DNA of 64,000 bases from Zychaea mexicana (lineage: Eukaryota; Mucoromycota; Mucoromycetes; Mucorales; Lichtheimiaceae). Under the pieces are notes generated by a model, which saw only the letters and a program-made list of their open reading frames with translations, was not told the DNA's origin and did no database searches. Shown here piece by piece: positions 22,755 to 35,378 of the stretch. The stretch is from NCBI RefSeq assembly GCF_025766255.1, contig NW_026516798.1, forward strand, positions 44,987-108,986. The letters run 5' to 3'. Position 1 is the first letter of the stretch, and each line of letters opens with the position of its first letter. The position numbers and the translations under genes are program-made.

Positions 22755-25093
22755 ATGTCTATATTACAACAGTTCTGTTCAGAAGTCGTTCAAACATACA
22801 ATGCACGTAACGGGAGACGATTCGGCGAGCTATTTACTCTGGAGGACAGTAACCCCGGTGTCATCTCCATTCGACGAGAATTGTCTACGGTATACATATA
22901 AAAAGAGGAATCTCTACGCGTTCGAACAACTTTAAATTCAACATTACAAGGCAAACTTAATGTTTATAAAAAATGAACAACTATTAGATGCATGAAACAC
23001 AGTGTGAACAGATGATTAGCAACAACCTTGAAGATGTTTCCTACTCTCTGTCCGAGTTCGTCACTAATTATATCAAGCTGCTGAACAACTCCATAAATTA
23101 TCCGCTTGCACACGTATATGACCAATTCCAAATATTCTTCAAGTATGTTTTCCCCCCCACGCAAAACCCAAAAGAGTTAACAACGACAACGTCAGAAGAT
23201 TATTGATATTTATGTATGTGATTTCATGTCAAACTACATAGTGCGTTTATACCTGTATTTAGTAGCGCGGATTCAAACTATCTTTTGCCATTTCTAAAAA
23301 ACCTATCGACGACACTTGTGGATTTCGCTTTCCATGTAATTATAAAGATCAAGATAGCAGTAGCAAGAATACATAGAATATGTCGATTGATGCGTCCCTT
23401 TTTTTTAATAGGTGGATAAAGTGGAGAATCTATCTGTCAAAAAAATGAAAGCCAACGGAGCCGCACGTTTGTTATCCAAAGTATTCAATATCATGCTCGC
23501 CGACAGGTAATTTTATTAAAAAGGAACCAATTCAGTACATGGCATCGATACAGTGCTAATATGGAAACCATGGTGATGAATCGATTTCACATATCAGAAA
23601 TCCGTTACAAGAATCCAAACGCCTAGGCATTATACACATCACGAATTTGGCATTCAAAATATACACAAAGGTACGATGACAGTAGATTTAGGATTAGAGA
23701 AATTAGAAGATGGCGCTGTGGTCGTTGTTAACGTATTATGTCCACCCATATTAGCTGGATATCACGAATTTGTGCAGCACATTTATTACGAACCTCAAGA
23801 CTGGTGGTGTGGAACTTAAAGACTTCCCAATTTCTCAGCAAGTTGCTCATCGTTACTACCTAGGACGATTCAGCTATTACAAACAGCAATTATTAAGGGT
23901 GAGTTTTAAGATCTCTGTACTATCAAATTGAAGGCGAGTAATCAACGATAGTTTGTGCTAAATATATATATATATATATATTGAAATGATTAGGCTGAAA
24001 AACACTTCCAGTTTGCATTCCAACATTGTCCTGCTAATAGCTGGCATAACAAACGGTAAGATAGATAAAAGAAAAAGATCCAGTGTTCATGGTCGTTATA
24101 TAAAACGTTCTTTTGTTCGCTAACTCGATCGCAAAGCCTCATTTTGAAATTCCTGATACCCACTCGAATCATTATGGGCAAGCTACCGAGTATGGAATTA
24201 CTTCAAAAATACAAACTAGAAAATCCATACGCTGACTTGAAGCAGACGATCCAGCGAGGCGATATTCGACGTTTCAATGCCATCCTTGAGCATAACTATG
24301 CCTTTTTCGCTCGCTCATGGTCATACCTTACTTTGAGAGCAAGATGTCCAGTTCTGTTATGGCGAAGTTGCCTACGACGAGTGTAAGTTTGGGATCCTGA
24401 CGGACAATTAGAAAATACAATGATCGTGTCTGGAGGTTGGCTAAGTACAGAGGGAAAGAAAGGACAGATGGTGCGCCCCGGATTCCTCCTCGCTAACTCG
24501 GTCATCACTGTATAGATTTATATTGACCAGACAAAGTGACGAGGACCGAGTCATGTCGTTCAGGGTGTGCTATGATGGTCTTCTTGCTGCTGGCGAAGAT
24601 CAGGACCTCGATTTTTACGACACCGAAAACATTCTTGTTTCTTTGATTAGTCAAGTAAGTAGTCGCTCTATAAAACATACAGCCGTTTTACTAATTTTAA
24701 TCCCTACTCTCTTCGTCCTAGGGTTACATTCGTGGATACTTGCATCATCAGCTACAACAGGTTGTACTGAGCAAAGTAAACCCATTCCCACCCATCAGCC
24801 AAATCAGACCCTATGTCGAACGCTATAACGATGACGCCGTCGAGGAGCACCTCAAGACCAATCAACCCATGCTACCACACGACATACAAGCATTTATTGA
24901 AGAATCTGATGAGCCGCCGATGCAGTTTGGTGCTACGCTCGATGGATATGACGGTTTTGCCGATCAAACTTATGAGGAAGCAGCACAAGCAGGAGCAGGA
25001 GGATTTGGTATGATGGCGTCTATGGATGGAGGAGCAGGTGGATTCAATAGTGGAACCAATGAAAATAACTTGTATTTTCAACAAGCTATTTGA
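22755..25093 (+). CDS. PCID2: PCI-domain protein PCID2/Thp1 (TREX-2 complex subunit; CSN12-like)
   Basis: PCI-domain scaffold of the Thp1/PCID2/CSN12 family. In TREX-2 it links transcription to mRNA export at the pore. Ten exons: 22755-22889, 22988-23142, 23263-23335, 23412-23506, 23598-23670, 23755-23898, 23994-24055, 24137-24382, 24516-24654, 24722-25093; 497 residues. Landmarks are RYYLGRFSYYKQQLLRAEKH, CPANSWHNKRLILKFLIPTR, MGKLPSMELLQKY, YLTLRARCPVLLWRSCLRRV, and the winged-helix end VECILV-like NILVSLISQGYIRGYLHHQ then VVLSKVNPFPP. After this, where family members usually stop, about 100 extra residues follow: an acidic then Gly/Ala/Met-rich tail. Introns are small (70-120 nt); one contains (TA)n at 23963-23980. 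Confidence 0.85.
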
Positions 25094-25781
25094 TTGTCGC
25101 CTGATAAAATACTATGCACCATTAACGCCTAACCGAAACATACACTTAAACTCACACGATACCATTCAAATTAATGCATGTTTCTGAGAAATACAAGCAT
25201 ACACAATGTTCTACAATGCAACGTAGTGTGTTAGTGGTGGCATTGGCAGTATGATAATAGGATATTGTTGAAGAATATGTAGTAACATCATGATGTACAG
25301 GGCATATATACAGTGCTCTCGTAGATCGCTTTTTCTCTTATTAATTGTTACATAGCGAGAAATCCTACAATCGTTGGCTATTGGCCAAAAGACAGTATGT
25401 GGGAGCGATGTCCCTGAATCTCGATGTTTATGCCCGACACAAACATATAATGATCCGCTACGAACTTTTTCCTTCCCGAAAAAATCTATAAATCTGGGTA
25501 CCTTTTCATAAAACGCGTAGAAAGTTGCAAACAGGTGGTGTAGGAACACTGCTCAGAGCTTATTTATTGCGGTGGTTTAGCAACGCGTACGTACATGAAG
25601 GGCACGCAGTAGCGCTTGCTTGGATAACTATTAATTCGCGGGGATTGATTTCCTGCTAGCTTTGGAGCTGTCGCCCTCTGCTTTTTTCGTACTCTCTGAC
25701 TCGCCCTCTTTTTCTCCCCTTTCTTCTTCTTCTCTCTTTCCAATCCCCTTCACGCCCAAAGGCGATCCAAAGAAACACACA
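25094..25781. other. Intergenic region before TPD3
   Basis: No gene recognised. A CT-rich tract (about 25690-25745) precedes the TPD3 start, as for several genes here. Confidence 0.5.
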
Positions 25782-28700
25782 ATGGAGATTGATCAAAGCA
25801 CTTCCAATACCAACGACAACAACCAGGCCTCGTCAAAATCGCCAGAAAATCCGCCATCATCGGGATCCACTCCGCAATCGGGACAAGCAGCGACACCCGC
25901 GGTAGATGGACCTACAAACACGACGACAGCGACTACGACGACAACAGCTGATACACAACAACAGCAGGAACCAGGACGAGTCATTGTCGCCGAAACTGGA
26001 ACTCTTGCGCCTAACGCTGGTACTGCTACTGCTGGTGCTACTGGTGGTGCTTCTAGTCCTGACGGCACGGGTGAAAGTGATACGCTTGATGATACCGTTC
26101 ATAGAGCTTCGGCAACTACCGACGAACAAGAACTGTACCCTATTGCAGTTCTCGTGGATGAACTTAAAAATGAGGATGTGCAGCATCGCCTCAACGCCAT
26201 TCAGAATTTGGGCACCATTGCCATGGCTTTGGGTCCACAGAGAGCTCGAGATGAACTTATTCCTTTTTTGAATGGTGAGGTTTTCTTTAATATTATCTCA
26301 TAGAGTACATATAGTATAGCTACTCTTTATGCATATTATAACTGACGATAATTTTTTTCTTTCTCCCTTTTTCTTTTATCAGATTCGATTGATGATGAAG
26401 ACGAAGTTCTTTTGGCAGTAGCAAACGAGCTTGCAGGATTCTCGGAATATGTTGGTGGTCCTAAATACGCGCATTATCTCTTGAATCCACTGGAGAATTT
26501 GGCAGCGGTAGAGGAAGTGTTGGTCAGAGATAAGGTATGTTTTACATTTGCGTACGATAGACTTACTTATCCCTGCTTTAAATATACGTCAACTAAATTT
26601 TTGTCACTGACGGGTCAAATGTGATGCAAAAACACCAAAAAAAGGCAGTAGAGTCTCTTTGCAAGATCGCTGCAGTGTTGAGCCCGAACCAAGTCGAGCA
26701 CTATTACATCCCGCTAGTGAAGCGATTGACAAGCGGTGAATGGTTCACCAGTCGTATATCTGCCACGGGGCTCTATGCCGCATCCTATCCGAAATGCAGT
26801 AATGAGCAAAAGACCGAACTTAGGAGGTAAAATGCAAGTTCCTTTTGGGAAAGAAAGGTAGCCTTACTTTTGATTATTACTTTTATTTAATTATCAATCG
26901 ACTCTCCTTCTTTCACTAGTCTTTATGCGCAGTTGATTCAGGATGACACGCCCATGGTCAGAAGAGCAGCTGCAAAGTCATTGGGAGTATGTATTTAAGA
27001 TAACAGGAGGAAAATGAAAGAAACAGAGAGGGAAGAGACAAATAAGACGACGACGAAAATGGCGACAATGACTGATTATAGTTTTCCATGCTCTCTATGT
27101 AGGAATTCGCAAAGCAATTGGACAAGGACCACCTCACAGCCAACATCATGCCTTTGTTTACCAAACTCACGAATGACGATCAAGACACCGTGCGCTTGTT
27201 GACTGTAGAAGATTTGGTTCAAATATCGCGCATACTTTCGACCGAGGAAAACAAAACAATACTGCTGCCTATTCTGAAATCGCTGGGACAGGACAAGTCA
27301 TGGAGAGTGCGATACATGGTTGCTTCCAACTTTGCTCAGGTAAATAGGGTTCTGGATGTGGCAAAAATATAAGCAAGTGATCAGAAATCACACGAGATAC
27401 TGATGCGTAGGTATAACTGGCTTAAATAGTTGTCCGAATCATTCGGCGAAGCCATTACTAGAGAAGAGTTAGTCAACTTGTTCGTCAGTCTTATCAAGGA
27501 TAGTGAAGGAGAAGTTAAGGTGGTTACAATCGGACAGGCTTCAGGTGAGTATGAAAGAAAGGCGAAAATAGAGGAGCGGTAAACGTAACCTTCTATGAAT
27601 TGTGTATACGTTACTTACGCGCTTTATGTTGTCGCTATGCTCAGCCTTTGGAAAGATGATCGACGAACTGACCGTTCTCGATAAACTCCTTCCATGCGTA
27701 AAGGATCTTGTTATTGACACAAATCAACACGTCCGTGCTGCTGTGGCAACAAACATTAGCGGATTGGCTCCAATTCTTGGCAGAGACCTGTAATACTGCT
27801 CTTCCATTTGTTTCCTTGTTGTCTCCGCCTTTTGAATATCGTTCTAATCATAAAACCTCTTCTTCTTGACTAGTACCATCGAATACCTGCTGCCACTATT
27901 CCTTCAGCTTCTTAAAGACGATTGCCCTGATGTCCGGTTGAATATTATTTCCAAGTTGGAGAACGTAAATCAAGGTACGGTTTCTTGTTAATAAACAAAC
28001 AAACAAACAAATAGAGCAAAAAACTTAAAGAAACCACAAAAAGAGGGATTGCATAACGTGGTGAAGAATGAAAGTCATACTCATCTTATCTTTGTGTGGG
28101 ATAGTTATTGGCGTTGACAGACTTCCACAATCGCTTCTTCCAGCCATTGTCGACCTAGCAGAAGATAAACAGTGGCGTGTGCGACTTGCTATCATTGAAT
28201 ATATACCACTTTTGGCATCGCAGATGGGCATGGGTTTCTTTGACGTGAAGCTGCTCAACCTGTGCATGTCCTGGCTCGGTGACGCAGTGTTCTCTATCCG
28301 GGATGCAGCAACTACAAACTTACGGCAACTTGTTGAGATCTTTGGCTCTGAATGGGCCAAGGAAACCGTCATACCTCAAGTGATGAAGATGGCCCAGAAC
28401 GAAAACTACTTGTATCGCATGACAACTCTTTTTGCTCTTACGGTAAATACTAAAAAAGAAAGAAAAATGCGAGGATACAGAGAATACTAAAGGTCATGTT
28501 CATGCATCTAGACAATGGCATCATCCCTCACACCTGAAATCGTCAAAGAAAGCGTATTGCCTACGGTGTTAGGGCTGAAGGACGATACCATCCCCAATGT
28601 CCGCTTCAATGTAGCCAAGTCTTTGGAAGTTCTTGCATCTATCCTGAAACACGACAAAGCAAGTGCCGAATTAATCGCATCTCAGGTCGCACCGGCGTTA

Positions 28701-28861
28701 CAGAAGCTTAGTGATGATTCAGACGTCGATGTCAAGTGGTTTGCCAACAAAGCGCTTCTCTCAGGTACGAATACTGGTTCATTTTGTTATTACTTTTAAT
28801 AGCAGTGCCAACGTCATATACTAATCCCGGTGTTATGATTCCCTCCATGCTAGTTCAATAA
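25782..28861 (+). CDS. TPD3: Protein phosphatase 2A scaffold subunit A (Tpd3/PPP2R1)
   Basis: HEAT-repeat scaffold that holds the catalytic and regulatory subunits of PP2A. Eleven exons: 25782-26274, 26383-26534, 26645-26826, 26920-26986, 27103-27339, 27430-27544, 27645-27789, 27874-27974, 28105-28442, 28512-28764, 28854-28861; 696 residues in phase. Conserved blocks include [92 protein letters not shown] and [10 protein letters not shown], covering the roughly 15 HEAT repeats. Human PP2A-A is 589 residues; the excess is an N-terminal low-complexity leader of about 115 residues (Thr/Asn/Ser/Gly). The last coding exon is only 8 nt (end of Val, Gln, stop). Confidence 0.96.
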
Positions 28862-29579
28862 ATTCTCCACCGACAACATATCCATCGAACATAAAAAAAA
28901 CAGTTTCGTCTTTTATTAATGTACCTTACTCGGCTTTTCTCCCTCCCCATTTCTCACTCAATATCTCTCGTTAACCTCTCCAACATGGTGCTTCTACATA
29001 ATGATTTGAGTGCTGTTGTTTTCCGCCTAGTAGTGATCATGCGCCATGCTTCAAATTCAAATTCAGAGTGCAGCACTTTTTATTTTCGGTGGATTGCTGC
29101 AAGTTGCCTGTTTCTTTCCCTTTTCTTAAACCAAGTCTTCAACAAGCCGTCTTTCTCGAATCGTTGAAAGATAAAACATGACGGGTGTGTCCGAAAGCGT
29201 ACCTTCGAATGGGTAATGCATACACATAAGTTTATGTCTTTTTGAAGGGGGAGGAGCAGCAGAGTGGAGTGGGCTGAATGGGGGAAGCAACAGAGTTTCT
29301 TTTCTTCGTTCTTGTACGCAATCCACGTCGTTCTGTGGCATTACGTGTTTCTTCTTCTTTATATCTTACATTTTCTTTTTTGTGTTGAATTCCGGGATAT
29401 TAGATACAACGAAAGTGTACCTTATTCGCCTGATACAAATTTCGGTACCTGTTCAGTTTTTTCTTTTGTTCTCATAGATATGTAGCCGATTGGTTGCTCT
29501 TCGTTACTAATGTCAGCACATACCCCAATGTCTTGTTTCTTATATTTAAACCAAAACAGACGTTTCTTTTGACGATGCG
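28862..29579. other. Intergenic region, no gene recognised
   Basis: 3' flank of TPD3 and promoter of the following gene. Only chance ORFs, several in T-rich sequence. Confidence 0.5.
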
Positions 29580-31884
29580 ATGAGCAACACAATCACGATT
29601 TACAATATGGAGGACGATGAAGATATTGCTGATGATGTAAGACTACGAGGCGATCATGACGTCAAACCCACTTTTTTTTTTATTTGACACACTCAAAAGA
29701 ACCAAACTACACCAGGGACAATATGATGCTGTTACCGAGGAAATGCATGCCAAAGGTGTTGATATGGTACGTGAGAGGGTGCGAGTATATGCGGTTATGG
29801 GGTGGTTGAGATGCCGGTGCTGAGTTTGGGCAAATGGTAACACTTACTACTGCTTCTGCATGAACGCGCGGGCTTTTCTTCTTTCCAAACATTTTGCTAC
29901 AACACACTTTCAGCAAGGAATAGACTGGGAAAGTCGGCCTGTGACCCGGAAAATGTGGCGCGAAAAGAGGTTAGCAAGCTATTTATTATTTGCCGGATTG
30001 GGATTGTGGTTGGAAAAAAAAAACGAAAAGCCGGTCAGATCAGGTTGTTGAAGAAAAGGCAACCGGTCGGTGGATAGAATTGCGGAATATGATAATTACC
30101 TGAGCTTGGAGAATCCAGCTGATCCATTGCGAACAACGGTATGTGTTGCAGACTGGGAGATGGAAGAAGAGGAGGGCACTTGTTATTTCCAGGCGATGTG
30201 TAAAGCACGTATCCATGTTAACTGTGCCTTTAACTTTATCATAGGATATAAAGAAAATATCCAGTGATCAACAGTATTATTCGTTCAAATACGCCAAATT
30301 AAACGAACGCTGTAATATTGGCCATTTTCAACTGCGCAATTTACTTTGGGCAACAAGTAAAAATAACGTATATTACATGTGTAAGCTCTGAAGGGAGAGG
30401 GATGTCCTCCTGCGAAATTAAAGTATTCACGACAAATGGTCTGATCTACTATGTGTATGTAACGGCTTGTAGATGAAGATAGTGTTCGGCAATGGTCTCC
30501 TCAACTCTGTAGTAGTCGCGAAATATTAAATGTACGGACAGCCAACGCTCCACAGAGTCGCATTTTCACTATTAGCAGCATGGCGTGCGCTGAAAACATA
30601 TTGTTTACTGGTGGATCTAAGGGTGAATTTGCATGTCGAAGGCTGGATGATATGACCGCCCCGGTCCACTATGGTATCACTACCGAGCATATTAATGGGA
30701 TTTCAAACCACATCCATATCACTGAGAGTCTAATTGGAGGTATGTAATATACAGCTAGCAAGGGATCCGATCATTTATAAGATTGGAAGGAGCCATTTTT
30801 GCCGCATATTAAAAAACTCTAGATGCTGCGGCATTGCTTTGCTTATTTTTCAAGGAATTAAAGCGATTGTATCAAGCAATGATATGAAGACACGCTTTAT
30901 AAACATGGATACGCTGGCAATAGAAAACACAATTTCGTTTCCGTTCCCGGTTAACGTAAATGCCTGTGACTTGAAAAACTGGTACCATGTCTTTTTGCTT
31001 AATATCCCTTTCTCTCTTTAGTGTTCGTCTCTATGTCCCGACAAACGTATCATGTGCGTCGTCGGAGACGCTACCGAAACAATGATTGTTGACTCTACTA
31101 CTGGAGCAGGCATCCACTCAGTTGATGAACACAGCGACTTTTCATTTGCTTGTTGTTGGAGTCCAAATGGTATAATGTTTGCCACCGGGAACCAGGACAA
31201 GACAACGAGGTAAGGCTGAAGAAGCCTTGTACTATTAAAATTTGGTTGAAGAAAATAGATCCAAGTAAAATGTGTTATTCTTATTACAAGTTTTTCAACT
31301 AAAGAATATACGACATTCGATATCCATCGCATGCACTACATGTACTTGGAGGAAAAGCTGGTGCTATTCGCTCTCTACAGTTCTCTAATGACGGCAGATT
31401 CCTTGTTGCAGCAGGTATATACAATTTAAATTGCTATTATTACAGTCAGGATATGAAAACAGTTAAACTCCACGATATATTATAGAGCCTATTGATTTTG
31501 TCCACATTTACGACACAAAGCTATTTGAAAATAGTCAAGTTATTGACATGTTTGGTGAAATTACGGGTGTCGGTAAGTGGTAGTTCTAGTGGTAGTAGCT
31601 GATCGAGGATGTATAAGAGGAGCACTGAACCCGTCTTTTCAAATATATATACCACCATTGCAACTATTTTTGGAGTAGCTATTACGCCAGAAGATCAAGC
31701 ATTATATATTGCTAATGCAGAAGAACGTATATTAATAGCAAATTCAGAGTATCGGATAGGGTAAGCTTGATATCAAAGGTGTTGTGTTTCACTATATAGG
31801 AGACTAATTAAGTTGCGCTTCCATTACAGTGGTATTTTTGAGTTTCAAAGGGATGAGGATTCACCGTCAGCTTTCTACTTCTGA
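29580..31884 (+). CDS. Conserved WD40-repeat protein (uncharacterised fungal/plant family)
   Basis: Twelve short exons (29580-29636, 29716-29766, 29914-29969, 30078-30138, 30245-30380, 30473-30739, 30855-30955, 31022-31209, 31305-31414, 31486-31572, 31679-31760, 31830-31884) give 416 residues. It matches, from memory, a conserved eukaryotic WD40 family shared by plants and fission yeast (C2A9.03-like). Landmarks: [101 protein letters not shown] and [13 protein letters not shown]. No enzymatic motif is present; a scaffold role is inferred. The N-terminus starts with an acidic segment (EDDEDIADD). It has the highest intron density of the window, with exons as short as 51 nt. Confidence 0.85.
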
Positions 31885-32224
31885 GAGAAACTGTTTCTTC
31901 ACCAACTCAATCATACAATTCCCTCCCTATAAATATGATACCTGCATATATGTAACATACACTTTTTTTCTTTTCTCCCATCCCACCTTATACAACTTCT
32001 CTATCATTCCAAATCGCACACTCACGCACACGACAACATGCACACAACATACCCTATAATACCCTCACTCCTCCCACAGACAGCAGTACTTTCTTTCATT
32101 TTCTTCTCGTAACCATTATATCTGTAAATCCATAGATCTGAAAACAAAGCTTTTCTGCTTTTCTAATTCTTTTCTTATCAATCGTGCTACGACTGGGAGA
32201 ACAAAGAAGAAACACGAATTTATT
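31885..32224. other. Convergent intergenic region
   Basis: 3' ends of the WD40 gene (plus) and HAD gene (minus). C/T-rich plus strand; no gene. Confidence 0.5.
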
Positions 32225-33146
32225 TTATAGTGCTTCGGTTACAATAACTTCAAAAGTGCCATCCGGCAAAGTTACAACATCCACATCAGTCAAATAACGG
32301 ACAACATATGTAGCATTGGCTTCCTTGAGCTGCTCAGCAGTATGTGTGGTTGTACATGCAATAGATTGCATTCCAGCAGCGGTAGCTGCTCGGACACCAG
32401 CAGGTGCGTCTTCAAAAACAATGCAATCCTTTGGATCAGCGCCTAAATTCACTGCAGCCGCAAGATATCCTTCAGGGTCTGGCTTGCCACGTGTAACCTG
32501 TGAATAAAATGGTCAGCAACAAGTTAGGTATGACAAGCACTATAAGCATAACCATCTTTTCCGCAAAACGCCGACACACTCTTATCATCTTTTTCTTGCA
32601 TTCCTTTCTTCCTCAGCCGACCCAACTTGTAAAACTTACAGTATCGCCAGTCGACATTACAGTAGGGACGGCCATGCCACACTGACCCAGACGTGTTTCT
32701 GCCATAAACTTGTTTCCAGCAGTACATATTCCCATTCGACCCAATGGGATCTTCTCCAGAAGAGCAGTTACGCCGGGTAATACACTTAGACCTTCTGTTT
32801 TTTGTGCAAGCTTTCGTTCGTATTCCTCAGCGACTTCCAGCGTAGCCTTGTGTGGAACCCATGCGGCGATCGTCTCGATTGTTCGACGTCCATGACTGCT
32901 AGCCAAGATCTAATATTATTTTGGTCAATTCATTTCAAAGTAATCCAAAAGAGCTGACACTCTTTGCGAGTTATTGACAACTGGTTACAGCAAAAAGACG
33001 ATTCAAACCTTTTCAGCATCAAGATCGTGTTCCAAAGCAAAGTCGCGCCAATGCTGCTCGACCAATGGGGTTGTGTCAATAAGTGTGCCGTCCAAATCAA
33101 AAACAAAGGCTTTGGCTCTTAAAACGTTCTTGGGCAGTAGACTCAT
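32225..33146 (-). CDS. HAD-superfamily sugar/glycerol phosphatase (Gpp1/Dog1-like)
   Basis: Mg-dependent phosphatase of the beta-phosphoglucomutase-like HAD branch. It is closest in layout to yeast glycerol-3-phosphatase (Gpp1) and 2-deoxyglucose-6-phosphatase (Dog1). Exons (minus) 33146-33009, 32909-32640, 32497-32225; 226 residues. Motif I is FVFDLDGTLIDT with nucleophile Asp and acid/base Asp. Motif II is ICTAGNK. The motif III lysine is in TRGKPDPEGYL. Motif IV is CIVFEDAPAGVRAA. The substrate cannot be fixed from motifs alone. The start at 33146 (MSLLPKN) was chosen because upstream in-frame sequence up to 33200 lacks family similarity. Confidence 0.87.
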
Positions 33147-35378
33147 TGCTTCTATGGTGTTAGAGAAATTGAAGAAACAAGTTGCTAAACGTTCCCCCAA
33201 AGTATATGAAGTGTTTGAACGCTAGAAACTAGCGGGAAAATGACGGGATCCCGAATCCGCAGGATTCCGCGGATAGTGATTTACCGGCAGAGCTTACCTA
33301 ATTTTATCCCTGGATGAAGGGTTCTCTCCGACGTCAGCAGCGACAGCAGCGCTGATACACCTTGGTAATAATTTTTCAAGTGTCATAGTGTTGTAAATCC
33401 AATAACTCTTCTTTTAACAACGGCTCAACCGCCTATCACATACCTGACGCGCTATAGACTACAATTAAGACAATTAAAATACGTAAGTAGTTTGGATGGA
33501 TATACGGCGTACTACTGTTGTGAATGGGTGTGAGAACAAATCAGAACTTCCATATTTTACAAACAGTTGTTCAATATTGAGTAAACAAGAATGATTGTAT
33601 TGCTATCAGGTGTAAAGACGTTTATAGCTTAGGAGCAGAACAGGGAGGTCCTGAGCCACTTCCGTTTCCCAAAGGTTCCGCGGAACTGTGAATTGCCCAA
33701 TTTGAGTTTCCGTACTTTATTGTTGAGTCTTAATATCCAAGACATGAAACAAAATATGGCTTTTGCATGAGTGTATATAACAAGGAGGAGAAATGTGCGT
33801 GGATTGGGAAATGAAGAGATAAAATTACAAGTTTTGGAGTGTACACAAGAATAAATGACGATAAAGAAAAGGGTGTGCGAAATAAGGAGAATGAGAGGGC
33901 AAGGAAAGGCCAACATACAGGAAAGAATAATTTAGTTGGTAGGCTAATAGACAATGTATACCGGTGGACAGTGTTAAAGAGACTCAAGATATACCTCACC
34001 AAGGATTGAGTAATGGAACAAAGGATGACCAGAAGTCGGGCAACATACATGATGATCCTTTTCTAGATAGTAATCATATCTTCAATACTACTTGATGACA
34101 CATTATGGTGAAGAAGAGGCCACAAAGCATAGTAAAAAGAAAGGCGTACCACCTATAATGTAATATTAGCAGAGTGAACACACATGTCAGTATTATACTT
34201 ACAAGATCCTTTCCCCCTTCTTTCAAGAGACACTCTTCCCTATAACCCTCGAAAACAAAAAGAAAAACTTACAGTTGGCGGGAATCCCACGCGGTACTAC
34301 GCGACATGGGGGGCGACAGCCACAGCTGGACTACATAGAGCACCACACAACAACTATTAGGAAAGAATAATAACTCTGTATTTCCTGTAATGTGTGGTAC
34401 CTCTCTCGTAACATAGAAAATGTGGAACGCATCATTTGAAGGGAGCTCGGTAATGCATTTCTGTCTTGTTCAGCTTGATCCGGACCCAATACGTGTGAGC
34501 ATATGCCGCAGTACCGTCTTCCTGTGCTTAGCTGTTAGACCACAATGCACAATGGGATTAAATAGAGGGGTCACTGGATATAGGAACTATTTGGAGGTAC
34601 TATACACCATAAAACCGCCAAGTTATCATAGCAAGTGATGAACATGATTAAAAGAGAAATTCAACAAGCAGCACTCGAAGTGTCATGCATTAAATGCTAG
34701 TAGTTGTTGTGTATATTAGATACTCTCAAATTCAATTTTTCTGCACGGTAGTACTTGCGCGAATCGATCAAGATAGCCAGGCCGTTTCCGGGGTATCACC
34801 GCAAGATAACGCATAAAGATGGCTTGTGTTGGCTCCGATACTCGATTGACTACGAAAACAATATATTGCTATAGATAAAACTGGGTTCAAGTCGTTGCTA
34901 TGGTTTAATCATTAAATTAAATGCGGGTTGTCAAGGAGTATTATCATTTGCAATGGAAAACAGCGAAAACAGAGTCCTAGCAGGCGCTGGTATTTGAAGT
35001 GCTTGAGAAGAGTTAAGACTACAGTGACTTGCATAAATGTGGTGATAGATCCTGGAACAGACGGATGAGAACTTCGTTCAAATTTTCAAACCAAAACCGG
35101 TCTTTACATAGGCATACGATACTTAATAAACTTTTTACTGTCAAAAGTGCGCTAGTAACACCTATATCACCTTCAACGGTGTGCTACGCACAATTTATGC
35201 GTAAGTCAATTGTCTGCTACAGTCATAAACACATCTGGTATTAAACTATGCCCATCGAATCTACTCCCTGAGTCCACACGGGTCCAATCCTCTACAATAC
35301 GATGATATTGCGTCGATGATATCATTTAGATGGTTCACTCAATGCTTTTTTATTTAAACATATATAGCGAGATGATGC
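33147..35378. other. Long intergenic region, no supported gene
   Basis: About 2.2 kb. The part 33620-34080 has purine-rich open frames on the plus strand and pyrimidine-rich shadows on the minus strand, probably compositional. An open piece at 33632-33775 (LSFRTLLLSLNIQDMKQNM) looks somewhat protein-like but has no partner exons. Confidence 0.4.

Noticed and set aside
25055..25090. The PCID2 tail contains ENNLYFQ, resembling the TEV protease site ENLYFQ
   Set aside because: One residue is inserted and the context is a natural low-complexity tail; coincidence, not a cloning tag.
30030..31332. Other-frame ORFs through the WD40 gene introns
   Set aside because: The spliced plus-strand model explains the region exon by exon with conserved WD40 motifs.
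33632..33775. Plus-strand open piece recalling a DENN-domain segment (LSFRTLLLSLNIQ)
   Set aside because: Only one short piece; no flanking exons with DENN motifs on either side.
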